7,605 bases of DNA. Origin: Candidatus Melainabacteria bacterium. Lineage in GTDB: Bacteria; Cyanobacteriota; Vampirovibrionia; Gastranaerophilales; Gastranaerophilaceae. Below are positions 1-4,996 of this stretch, piece by piece. A program made the position numbers and the translations under genes. The DNA is taken from the NCBI GenBank assembly GCA_003258735.1, contig QHME01000027.1, positions 1 to 7,605 on the forward strand, written 5' to 3'. The notes under the pieces are model-generated. The model saw only the letters and a program-made list of their open reading frames with translations. It ran no database searches and was not told the origin of the DNA. Position 1 is the stretch's first letter, and each line of letters starts with the position of its first letter.

Positions 1-228
1 CGTAACGGCCGTGACTCCGAAGCTAAGCGCTTAGGCGTTAAGAAATTCGGCGGTGAAGCTGTTAAAGCTGGTAACATCCTTGTTCGTCAAAGAGGAACAA
101 AAATTCACCCAGGAAATAATGTAGGTATCGGTTCAGATGATACATTATTTGCCTTAATTGATGGTACAGTTAAATTTGAACCACACAGACGTGATAGAAA
201 ACAAGTTAGCGTATACGCTGCTCAGTAG
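1..228 (+). CDS. rpmA: 50S ribosomal protein L27, 3' part (5' end outside window)
   Basis: Frame 1 is open from the first base to the TAG at 226-228 and gives 75 residues. The text begins R-N-G-R-D-S-E-A-K-R-L-G-V-K and continues with K-F-G-G-E, then V-R-Q-R-G-T-K-I-H-P-G-N-N-V-G and T-L-F-A-L-I-D-G-T-V-K-F-E; these are the conserved core of bacterial L27. Compared with the usual length of about 85 residues, roughly the first 10 are missing because the window starts inside the gene. L27 is a large-subunit protein whose N-terminal tail reaches the peptidyl-transferase centre; that tail is not visible here, so its processing cannot be judged. In most bacteria rpmA follows rplU, which would lie just upstream. 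A terminator 24 bp after the stop makes this the last gene of its transcript. The codons at the 5' end are more GC-rich than in the rest of the window. Confidence 0.97.
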   Translation, partial: RNGRDSEAKRLGVKKFGGEAVKAGNILVRQRGTKIHPGNNVGIGSDDTLFALIDGTVKFEPHRRDRKQVSVYAAQ

Positions 229-252
229 TTTTCTATTGGTTCTAAACAATTA

Positions 253-287
253 AAAAAGAGTCTGACAATATTTGTCAGGCTCTTTTT
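253..287 (+). terminator. Bidirectional rho-independent terminator between rpmA and a convergent gene
   Basis: Bases 253-268 pair with 272-287 (core CTGACAA / TTGTCAG, one T-G wobble at 261/279) around a 3-nt loop. The A-run on one side and T-run on the other give a U-tail in both directions. It sits 24 bp after the rpmA stop and 21 bp after the stop of the convergent minus-strand gene, so it probably ends both transcripts. Confidence 0.9.
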
Positions 288-308
288 ATTTACTAAATTC
301 CATCCTTT

Positions 309-671
309 TTAAACTTCACAATACGCGTTTTCAGGTTTATCCATAATTGCATCTAGATGTTTCATATTATTAAACGCCTCATCTGTTGGACTAAACTGTG
401 CGATATTTTTATCATAAGCAGGTAAGTCGAAGTTGAATTTTGAATTTAAACCTTCAAATCTTGCACTTTCAACGCCAACACCTGTAGGAGAATTTGCAAA
501 TCCAAAACCAAAGCTGCTGCCGATTTTAGTATCATTTGCTTTAATATTATTTATGCTGTTAGCTTTTGTAGTTTCAATATGACCGATTTTGTTAAAATTA
601 ATACCATCAACCATTGCTCTATCTCCATCTTTGCTTTCTCTATACTTTAATAAAGTATTTTCAAAAGTCAT
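309..671 (-). CDS. Hypothetical protein, about 120 residues, unrecognised
   Basis: I do not recognise this protein. From the ATG at 671 it has 120 residues. An in-frame TTG at 683 would add four, and a TAA just upstream (687-689) shows the frame is not a fragment of something longer. Neither start has a clear Shine-Dalgarno sequence; I prefer the ATG. The protein is polar, with no signal peptide and no membrane segment. Its first half is rich in Asn, Lys and Ile (T-K-A-N-S-I-N-N-I-K-A-N-D-T-K), followed by a Gly/Phe stretch (S-S-F-G-F-G-F-A-N-S-P-T-G-V-G-V). The only Cys is third from the C-terminus. It follows leuC on the same strand by 114 bp and ends at the shared terminator. Codon composition looks like a real gene and no other frame competes, but a lineage-restricted or decaying gene is possible. 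Confidence 0.6.
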   Translation of the reverse strand: MTFENTLLKYRESKDGDRAMVDGINFNKIGHIETTKANSINNIKANDTKIGSSFGFGFANSPTGVGVESARFEGLNSKFNFDLPAYDKNIAQFSPTDEAFNNMKHLDAIMDKPENAYCEV

Positions 672-683
672 TATTTCAAACAA

Positions 684-785
684 GGGTTTATTTGTTACAA
701 ATGTTAATAAAGCTGGTGGCTAGAAATTCGGAGAACAAGCTTTTTTCAAGATTGCTCTAGTTCGTTGCGATTAATTGTCATAACC
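684..785 (-). other. Gap between leuC and the small hypothetical gene, weak hairpin only
   Basis: Read on the minus strand, AGAGCAATCTT and AAGCTTGTTCT can pair with one mismatch and one G-U around GAAAA (about 730-756). No T-run follows, so this is a poor terminator. I see no convincing promoter for the downstream gene, which leaves read-through from leuC possible. Confidence 0.25.
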
Positions 786-2027
786 CTACTTATTGCTAAT
801 ATACCCATTCAAAGCAGTGTATGCAGCGACGTAAGGAGATGCTAAATAAATATACCCTTTCGTGTTACCGAGTCTGCCTTGAAAATTTCTGTTTTGAGTA
901 GTTAAACAAACCTCATCATCTGCCAAAATACCTGCATGGATGCCAACACATGGTCCACATCCAGGAGGTAGGATTGTCGCATTTGCATCAATAAATGTTT
1001 CAAGTAAGCCTTCTTGTAATGCTTGTTTATAAATATCTCTTGATGCAGGGCAAATTAGCATTCTTACACCCTCGTGAACCTTTTTCCCTTTTAGAATTTT
1101 AGCAACAGTTCGCATATCTTCAATTCTGCCATTTGTACATGTGCCGACATATACTTGATTGACTTTTACATTGTTTAAGTCTTTTGCTAATTTAGTGTTA
1201 TCAACAGTGTGTGGGCATGATACGGTGTGCTCGATTTTTGATGCATCAATTTCAATAATTCTTTCATATATTGCATCTTTATCAGGTCTAATTTCTTTGT
1301 ACATTTCTCCTCTACCACGAGAAACCAAATATTCTTTTGTTTTAGCGTCAGGGACAAATAATCCGCATTTCGCGCCAGCTTCAACAGCCATATTAGCTAG
1401 TGTAAAGCGTTCAGCCATACACATGTTATCTATAGTGTCTCCGCAAAATTCTAACGCCTTGTAGGTTGCACCATCAGCGCCAATCATTCCGATAAGGTGT
1501 AACATCAAATCTTTTGAACAGATTCCTTCTTGAAATTTCCCATTTACAACGATTTTAAAAGTTTGGGGAACTTTTAACCAAGTCTTGCCTAATGCCATCG
1601 CTACAGCTACATCGGTTGACCCCATGCCTGTTGCGAAGGCGCCAAGTGCGCCAGATGTACAAGTGTGAGAATCTGCTCCAACTAATATCTCTGTAGGGTT
1701 TACAAAAGTCTCAACAAGTCTTTGGTGACAAACTCCAGAACCGACCTCTGATAGAACCGCTCCGTACTCTTTTGCAAATTCTCTCAGTGTAGTGTGCATG
1801 TTTGATAATTCTTTTTTGGGGCTAGGAGACGCGTGGTCAATAAATAATATCGTTCTTTCCGGATTGTTGAGTTTTGTTTTACCAAGTTTTTTGAATTCTT
1901 GAACTGTTAATGGTCCAGTACCATCTTGAACCGCACAAACATCAACATTTGCGATTACAAGTTCTCCAGCTTTTACATCACGTCCTGAATGATTTGATAT
2001 TATTTTTTCAACTAAAGTTTGTCCCAT
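786..2027 (-). CDS. leuC: 3-isopropylmalate dehydratase large subunit (aconitase family, LeuC2/HacA-like)
   Basis: The product (413 residues) is the large, iron-sulfur subunit of the enzyme that isomerises 2-isopropylmalate to 3-isopropylmalate in leucine biosynthesis. The three cluster-ligand cysteines are visible: C297 in V-G-T-C-T-N-G-R, and C357 and C360 in P-P-G-C-G-P-C. Other family blocks are D-H-A-S-P (64-68), G-A-D-S-H-T-C-T-S-G-A-L-G-A-F-A-T-G-M-G-S-T-D (117-139) and T-T-Q-N-R-N-F-Q-G-R-L-G (376-387). The length is that of the shorter LeuC2/homoaconitase-type class, not the roughly 465 residues of E. coli LeuC, so a role with homocitrate or a related substrate cannot be excluded by sequence alone. 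The start is supported by GGGGGA 8 bp upstream. The small subunit LeuD, needed for activity, is not next to it. The gene lies 74 bp after the pilin-like gene and may share its transcript. Confidence 0.93.
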   Translation of the reverse strand: MGQTLVEKIISNHSGRDVKAGELVIANVDVCAVQDGTGPLTVQEFKKLGKTKLNNPERTILFIDHASPSPKKELSNMHTTLREFAKEYGAVLSEVGSGVCHQRLVETFVNPTEILVGADSHTCTSGALGAFATGMGSTDVAVAMALGKTWLKVPQTFKIVVNGKFQEGICSKDLMLHLIGMIGADGATYKALEFCGDTIDNMCMAERFTLANMAVEAGAKCGLFVPDAKTKEYLVSRGRGEMYKEIRPDKDAIYERIIEIDASKIEHTVSCPHTVDNTKLAKDLNNVKVNQVYVGTCTNGRIEDMRTVAKILKGKKVHEGVRMLICPASRDIYKQALQEGLLETFIDANATILPPGCGPCVGIHAGILADDEVCLTTQNRNFQGRLGNTKGYIYLASPYVAAYTALNGYISNK

Positions 2028-2045
2028 ATTAATTCCCCCATGTTC

Positions 2046-2057
2046 ATTATTAATAAT
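2046..2057. promoter_or_regulatory. 12-bp perfect palindrome upstream of leuC
   Basis: ATTATTAATAAT is a perfect palindrome 19 bp before the leuC start codon, overlapping the AT-rich stretch where a -10 element would be expected. It could be an operator or chance in AT-rich DNA; no factor can be named. Confidence 0.2.
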
Positions 2058-2101
2058 ATCACAAAGTCTGGAGTCTTTATGTTTAATTAATGTGTTTGAG
2101 A

Positions 2102-2797
2102 TTACAATTTTATCGGATAATTATGAGGAAATTTCCAGTTATTGTCTTTTATTAGCTTTGCACATCCTGCAGATGGCAGATATCTCATGCCGGTAGTTGG
2201 TCTGCAATCATTACTATCGAATGGACGAAAACCTTTATCTGTACCTTCTTTGTTGATTTGAAAGACAAAATAATCCTTGCCTGAAACCAATTTTTGGGAT
2301 TTTTCATTGTAATCTTGGATGTCTTTTATTGTTCCGGCTTTAGGGTAGAACATGCAGACAAATCGTAGAAAAGAGTCTCCGCCCCCTTCGTTTATTCCAC
2401 ATGACATGCCTGTACCGTTGATAAACTCAACGGCAAATCCGTCATACCAAACACAATATAGGTGATATGAATCTTTTAATGTGCTTGATTTTAGGTATGG
2501 TTGCAGGTATTTTTGAAACCATTCGTAATCGGATTTGTTCCATTGAACATTTCCATTATCATCACGTTTTGTACTATGAGACCATTCCCATCCGTCCATA
2601 TCTTCGTTGTCATATTCTGAAAGCTTCAAAGCTTGGTTCATGATTGAGTAAAATTCCTTTAATTCAGTTTCGATGACATGTTTTTTGTAATTTGTCATAA
2701 GTATTGGTATTGTTATTGCTGCAACAACTCCAATTATTCCAAGTGTGATTAATACTTCTGCCAAAGTGAAACCTGATTTCCTTTTTATTTTGTTCAT
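2102..2797 (-). CDS. Prepilin-like (type II secretion / type IV pilin family) protein
   Basis: A 231-residue protein with a class III-type prepilin leader: a short basic start (M-N-K-I-K-R-K-S-G), then cleavage expected between G9 and F10, giving F-T-L-A-E with the conserved Glu at +5 (E14). The hydrophobic helix (about 11-31) would serve as secretion signal, membrane anchor and filament core. The next stretch (37-61, N-Y-K-K-H-V-I-E-T-E-L-K-E-F-Y-S-I-M-N-Q-A-L-K-L) continues the N-terminal helix. The globular part is rich in Trp and Tyr and has five cysteines (115, 133, 148, 198, 212), which suggests disulfides outside the membrane. Maturation would need a PilD-type peptidase encoded elsewhere. 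The start has a strong AGGAGA 6 bp upstream and a promoter behind it. Proteins of this pattern occur in many copies in Gastranaerophilales genomes; whether this one builds a pilus, a secretion pseudopilus or something else is unknown. Confidence 0.88.
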   Translation of the reverse strand: MNKIKRKSGFTLAEVLITLGIIGVVAAITIPILMTNYKKHVIETELKEFYSIMNQALKLSEYDNEDMDGWEWSHSTKRDDNGNVQWNKSDYEWFQKYLQPYLKSSTLKDSYHLYCVWYDGFAVEFINGTGMSCGINEGGGDSFLRFVCMFYPKAGTIKDIQDYNEKSQKLVSGKDYFVFQINKEGTDKGFRPFDSNDCRPTTGMRYLPSAGCAKLIKDNNWKFPHNYPIKL

Positions 2798-2808
2798 CTT
2801 TCTCTCCT

Positions 2809-2883
2809 AAATTTAAACTGTAGTTTATATAAAATAAATTGTAGATGATGGAGTATTTAAAGTCAAGATTATAAATTTAAACT
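2809..2883. repeat. 11-bp direct repeat in the pilin/regulator divergent region
   Basis: AAATTTAAACT occurs at 2809-2819, directly beside the pilin ribosome-binding site, and again at 2873-2883, directly before the regulator start codon. The first copy also runs into an inverted repeat, AAACT-GT-AGTTT (2815-2826). Their placement at both translation starts suggests operator sites for the adjacent HTH protein; AT-richness makes chance possible. Confidence 0.4.
2838..2866 (-). promoter_or_regulatory. Sigma-70-type promoter of the pilin-like gene
   Basis: On the minus strand TTGACT (2866-2861) is followed after exactly 17 bp by TACAAT (2843-2838). The implied start near 2831 gives a leader of about 34 nt that contains the AGGAGA ribosome site (2803-2808). 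Confidence 0.65.
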
Positions 2884-3105
2884 ATGGATAATAAAATTCT
2901 TTTAAAAATTTTTGGTTTAAATCTAAAACTTGAACGTATAAAATTAGGTTTGACACAAGAACAAGTTGCAGAAAACCTTGATTTCAGCTCTGTTTATGTT
3001 TCAAATGTCGAGGGGGGTAAGCATAAAATCTCTTTGGTAAATGCATATAAATTTGCGTCTTTTTATAAAAAATCTCTTGATTACTTATTGACCGAAAAGA
3101 CATAG
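2884..3105 (+). CDS. Small Cro/CI-family (XRE-type) DNA-binding regulator
   Basis: This 73-residue protein is a single helix-turn-helix domain with nothing added. R18-I-K-L-G-L-T-Q-E-Q-V-A-E-N-L (18-32) is the characteristic first half of the XRE fold (helix 2 begins at T24-Q-E-Q), and S35-S-V-Y-V-S-N-V-E-G-G (35-45) is the recognition helix with the usual S-x-x-E-x-G end; the last helix is L66-D-Y-L-L-T. The gene diverges from the pilin-like gene with 86 bp between starts, so regulation of itself and of that gene is the natural guess. There is no Shine-Dalgarno sequence before the ATG. A TATAAA at 2870-2875 would start the transcript at or just before the ATG, suggesting a leaderless message, but no good -35 accompanies it. 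The stop is followed at once by an octamer repeat array. Confidence 0.88.
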   Translation: MDNKILLKIFGLNLKLERIKLGLTQEQVAENLDFSSVYVSNVEGGKHKISLVNAYKFASFYKKSLDYLLTEKT

Positions 3106-3112
3106 GAGAGAG

Positions 3113-3136
3113 GTCAGGAAGGCTAGAGGGCAGGCT
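3113..3136 (+). repeat. Degenerate octamer array 1 (three units)
   Basis: Three successive 8-bp units, GTCAGGAA, GGCTAGAG, GGCAGGCT, begin 8 bp after the stop of the HTH gene. Position 6 of each unit is G and position 5 is a purine. The same pattern recurs on the minus strand at 3438-3407 and 7516-7485. Confidence 0.6.
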
Positions 3137-3150
3137 TTTATATAGGTCTC

Positions 3151-3246
3151 TGTCACCCTGAATTTATTTCATGGTTTCTAATAAAACGTATTGAGTATAA
3201 GCCAAATGTGTCCAATTTGAGATGCTGAAACAAGTCCAGCATGACT
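3151..3246. repeat. Composite palindromic element, copy 1
   Basis: Two REP-like palindromes in opposite orientation flank an AT-rich spacer. The left half begins TGTCACCCTGAATTTATTTC (3151-3170). The right half, 3221-3245, is a near-palindrome with stem ATGCTG / CAGCAT and ends in TGACT. The spacer section A-A-C-G-T-A-T-T to A-T-G-T-G (3185-3210) matches the spacer of copy 2 at 18 of 26 positions. The half-site type (GTCA-YCCTGAA...TTCAGG) resembles dispersed intergenic repeats known from many bacteria. No open reading frame is inside. Confidence 0.6.
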
Positions 3247-3260
3247 AAAATAATTATCTT

Positions 3261-3362
3261 CACAGCGCGACGTAGTAATCCCCTGCAAGTCTTGTTGTGG
3301 ATAATCACATTACTTCGTTGTGACCAATGACTTATTTACAAGTAAACATTCCTTGTAATGAC
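3261..3362. repeat. Second inverted-repeat element in the same gap
   Basis: CACAGCGCGACGTAGTAATC (3261-3280) is an imperfect inverted counterpart of CATTACTTCGTTGTG (3307-3321). Further right are TTTAC-AA-GTAAA (3335-3346) and the outward end GTCATTACAAGGAA, read on the minus strand (3362-3348). On the minus strand the words CACAACGAAGTAAT and ATTACTACGTCGC resemble the widespread GTCATTGCGAGGA...GACGTGGCAATC class of intergenic repeats. Boundaries are approximate. Confidence 0.4.
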
Positions 3363-3406
3363 GTGTAATTTATCTATTGTAGTGTAAATATTCACATCTA
3401 TTATTT

Positions 3407-3438
3407 CGCCTGCCATCCTGTCCTCTTGCCTTCCGGAC
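3407..3438 (-). repeat. Degenerate octamer array 2 (four units)
   Basis: On the minus strand the units are GTCCGGAA, GGCAAGAG, GACAGGAT and GGCAGGCG. Array 1 aligns to this with two mismatches in 23 bases and a gap of exactly one 8-bp unit, so the two arrays form an inverted repeat flanking about 270 bp of palindromic DNA. Confidence 0.6.
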
Positions 3439-3468
3439 TTCCTTAATTCACACATCGTTACAAAAGCC

Positions 3469-3497
3469 TTGACGTATGGGAGTTTTTATAATATATT
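3469..3497 (+). promoter_or_regulatory. Promoter of the rpsE-rpmD-rplO-secY operon
   Basis: TTGACG (3469-3474), 17 bp, TATATT (3492-3497) fits a sigma-70-type promoter. Transcription would begin near 3504 and leave a leader of about 140 nt before rpsE. A TATAAT at 3487-3492 is only 12 bp from the -35 and is the less likely -10. Confidence 0.55.
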
Positions 3498-3503
3498 CTT
3501 CCT

Positions 3504-3644
3504 TGTCAGAAGTTAAAAGTTCAAATACGATTTCCATAGGCTTTAATTAGCTTTATTTTGGCGTATTTGCAAAATATCAGGAAACCCAATACCTGAGATA
3601 ATTATTACTAATTAGAAAAGACAATTAGAAGAAAGGTAAAATCA
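3504..3644 (+). promoter_or_regulatory. Structured 5' leader of the ribosomal-protein operon
   Basis: CAAATACG (3522-3529) pairs perfectly with CGTATTTG (3562-3569) and encloses a smaller hairpin, AGGCT-TTAATT-AGCTT (3538-3553). A second hairpin, TCAGG / CCTGA (3577-3596 region), follows. Two AATTAGAA words (3610-3617 and 3623-3630) precede the GAAAGG ribosome site at 3631-3636. Leaders of ribosomal-protein operons often bind one of the encoded proteins; that role here is inference. Confidence 0.35.
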
Positions 3645-4274
3645 ATGGAAAACAATGAAGAATTAAATGTAACTGAAACTGCATCAGAAGTTAAAGCTGA
3701 AGCTCCTGCAGTTGAAGCTGCTGAAGAAAAACCTTCAAGAGGCAGAAGAGGTCGTGGAAGAAAACAAAAAATTGAAACTACTGAAGAAAAACCTCAATCA
3801 GAATGGACTGAAAGAGTTGTTCAAATCAGCCGTGTAACAAAAGTTGTTAAAGGTGGTAAAAAATTAAGTTTCAGAGCTATCGTTATCGTTGGTAACCAAA
3901 AAGGTCAAGTTGGTATCGGTTGTGCTAAAGCTTCAGAAGTTATCATCGCTATCCAAAAAGCTATCGCTGATGGTAGAAAAAATGTTGTTACAGTTCCTAT
4001 TTTCAAAACAACTATTCCTCACCCTATCACTGGAAAATCTGGCGCTGGTGCTGTAATGTTAAGACCTGCTTCAGAAGGTACAGGTATTATCGCAGGTGGT
4101 GCTGTTCGTTCAGTATTGGAACTTGCAGGTATTGAAAACATTCTTTCAAAATCTTTAGGTTCAAAATCACCTCTAAACGCAGCTAGTGCTACAATCGAAG
4201 CTTTGAAATCATTAACTCCGTTTAGTGATGTTGCTAAAAAACGTGGCTTGACAATGGCTGAACTTTTAAACTAG
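3645..4274 (+). CDS. rpsE: 30S ribosomal protein S5 with a long charged N-terminal extension
   Basis: The S5 fold starts at about W54: W-T-E-R-V-V-Q-I-S-R-V-T-K-V-V-K-G-G-K (54-72), then S-F-R-A-I-V-I-V-G-N-Q-K-G-Q-V-G-I-G (75-92). These form the double-stranded-RNA-binding part. The C-terminal domain has T-I-P-H-P-I-T-G-K-S-G-A-G-A-V-M-L-R-P-A (123-142), G-T-G-I-I-A-G-G-A-V-R (145-155) and G-S-K-S-P-L-N (172-178). S5 sits in the small subunit body and acts in decoding accuracy and mRNA unwinding. At 209 residues it is some 40 longer than E. coli S5; the extra part is an acidic Ala/Glu stretch (1-30) followed by a basic R-G-R-R-G-R-G-R-K patch (32-40), probably disordered. GAAAGG lies 8 bp before the ATG. 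It is first in its operon and is not preceded by rplR, its usual neighbour. Confidence 0.97.
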   Translation: MENNEELNVTETASEVKAEAPAVEAAEEKPSRGRRGRGRKQKIETTEEKPQSEWTERVVQISRVTKVVKGGKKLSFRAIVIVGNQKGQVGIGCAKASEVIIAIQKAIADGRKNVVTVPIFKTTIPHPITGKSGAGAVMLRPASEGTGIIAGGAVRSVLELAGIENILSKSLGSKSPLNAASATIEALKSLTPFSDVAKKRGLTMAELLN

Positions 4275-4307
4275 TACGAGAACATTTAATTATAAGGAAA
4301 TAAAACA

Positions 4308-4499
4308 ATGACAGATAAAAAAGCAGAAATGATTAAAATTAAACTTGTTAAAAGTTTAATCGGTTCATCAGAAAAACAATGCAGAGTTGTAAGAGGTTTA
4401 GGTTTGACTAAAAAAGACCAAGTTGTAGAACACGCAGCATCTGCTACAATCATGGGTATGGTAAACAAAGTATCTCACTTGTTGGAGATTGTTAAATAA
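4308..4499 (+). CDS. rpmD: 50S ribosomal protein L30
   Basis: A 63-residue protein with the short L30 pattern: I-K-I-K-L-V-K-S-L-I-G-S-S-E-K-Q (9-24), then V-R-G-L-G-L-T-K-K-D-Q-V-V-E-H (28-42) and M-G-M-V-N-K-V-S-H-L-L-E-I-V (49-62). Length and layout are normal for bacterial L30, and its place between rpsE and rplO is the standard spc-operon position. AAGGAA (4294-4299) precedes the ATG by 8 bp. The gene starts 33 bp after rpsE and 47 bp before rplO with no terminator on either side. L30 is a peripheral large-subunit protein, dispensable in some bacteria and absent from photosynthetic cyanobacteria and plastids; its presence here matters if the organism belongs to the cyanobacterial sister lineage. 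Confidence 0.93.
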   Translation: MTDKKAEMIKIKLVKSLIGSSEKQCRVVRGLGLTKKDQVVEHAASATIMGMVNKVSHLLEIVK

Positions 4500-4546
4500 T
4501 TACACTTAGTTTATTATTATAAATTACAAAGAAAGAGGAAAATAAT

Positions 4547-4996
4547 ATGTCAAATATAACATTAGAAGATTTAAAACCTGCTGAAGGTTCTACATCTAAA
4601 ATCAAAAGAGTTGGACGTGGTCGTTCATCTGGTCGTGGTAAAACTTCTTGCCGTGGTCACAATGGTGAAGGTCAAAGATCTGGAAACTCTGCTAAAAGAG
4701 GTTTTGAAGGTGGTCAAATGCCAGCTTACAGAAGATTACCTAAATTGAAAGGTTTCCAAGTATACTCTAAAGTTAATTATGCTCAAATTAATGTTGGCAG
4801 ACTTGATGATTTAGGTTTGAAAGAAATTTCACTAGAATCATTGAGAGAAGTTTTAACTATTCACCCATCTTGCGTTGGATTGAGAGTTTTGGGTAATGGT
4901 GAAATTAAATCAGCAGTTACAGTTAAGGCAGCATACGTAACTCCTTCTGCTAAAGAAAAAATTGAAGCTGCCGGAGGAAAGGTTGAGTTAGTATAA
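4547..4996 (+). CDS. rplO: 50S ribosomal protein L15
   Basis: This 149-residue protein shows the L15 pattern. The N-terminal half is a Gly/Arg/Lys-rich RNA-binding tail (V-G-R-G-R-S-S-G-R-G-K-T, 22-33; G-H-N-G-E-G-Q-R-S-G, 37-46) with F-E-G-G-Q-M-P-A-Y-R-R-L-P-K-L-K-G-F (53-70). The C-terminal globular domain follows from about residue 78 and ends with the A-A-G-G-K-V-E-L-V signature. L15 is an early assembly protein of the large subunit near the peptidyl-transferase region. AGAGGA (4534-4539) lies 7 bp before the ATG. The TAA at 4994-4996 overlaps the secY ATG by one base (TAATG), so translation of the two is probably coupled. Confidence 0.97.
   Translation: MSNITLEDLKPAEGSTSKIKRVGRGRSSGRGKTSCRGHNGEGQRSGNSAKRGFEGGQMPAYRRLPKLKGFQVYSKVNYAQINVGRLDDLGLKEISLESLREVLTIHPSCVGLRVLGNGEIKSAVTVKAAYVTPSAKEKIEAAGGKVELV

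Larger units (their letters stand above)
3106..3644. other. 539-bp gap without genes, repeat-filled, then operon promoter and leader
   Basis: From left to right the gap holds octamer array 1, palindromic element copy 1, a second inverted-repeat element, octamer array 2 in opposite orientation, a promoter and the rpsE leader. No reading frame with a ribosome site was found on either strand, and no clear terminator for the HTH gene beyond the palindromes themselves. Confidence 0.7.

Noticed and set aside
1187..1384. Minus-strand reading frame of 65 codons
   Set aside because: It is an out-of-frame shadow inside leuC on the same strand.
1159..1464. Plus-strand reading frame of 101 codons
   Set aside because: It lies wholly inside leuC on the opposite strand, has no ribosome site, and leuC has all its family motifs.
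2028..2101. Terminator or attenuator between the pilin gene and leuC
   Set aside because: The AAAGACTCCAGACTTT pairing is short and mismatched with no U-run, and there is no leucine-rich leader peptide.
3113..3438. CRISPR-like array
   Set aside because: The units are 8 bp, degenerate and without spacers; the larger repeats are palindromic and irregularly placed. No cas gene is present.
3113..3438. Insertion sequence
   Set aside because: There is no transposase reading frame inside; only a non-autonomous element could be argued.
3487..3492. TATAAT as -10 of the rpsE promoter
   Set aside because: Only 12 bp separate it from TTGACG; TATATT at 3492-3497 has the ideal 17-bp spacing.
4286..4468. 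Minus-strand reading frame of 60 codons
   Set aside because: It is antisense to rpmD, a certain gene, and has no signals of its own.
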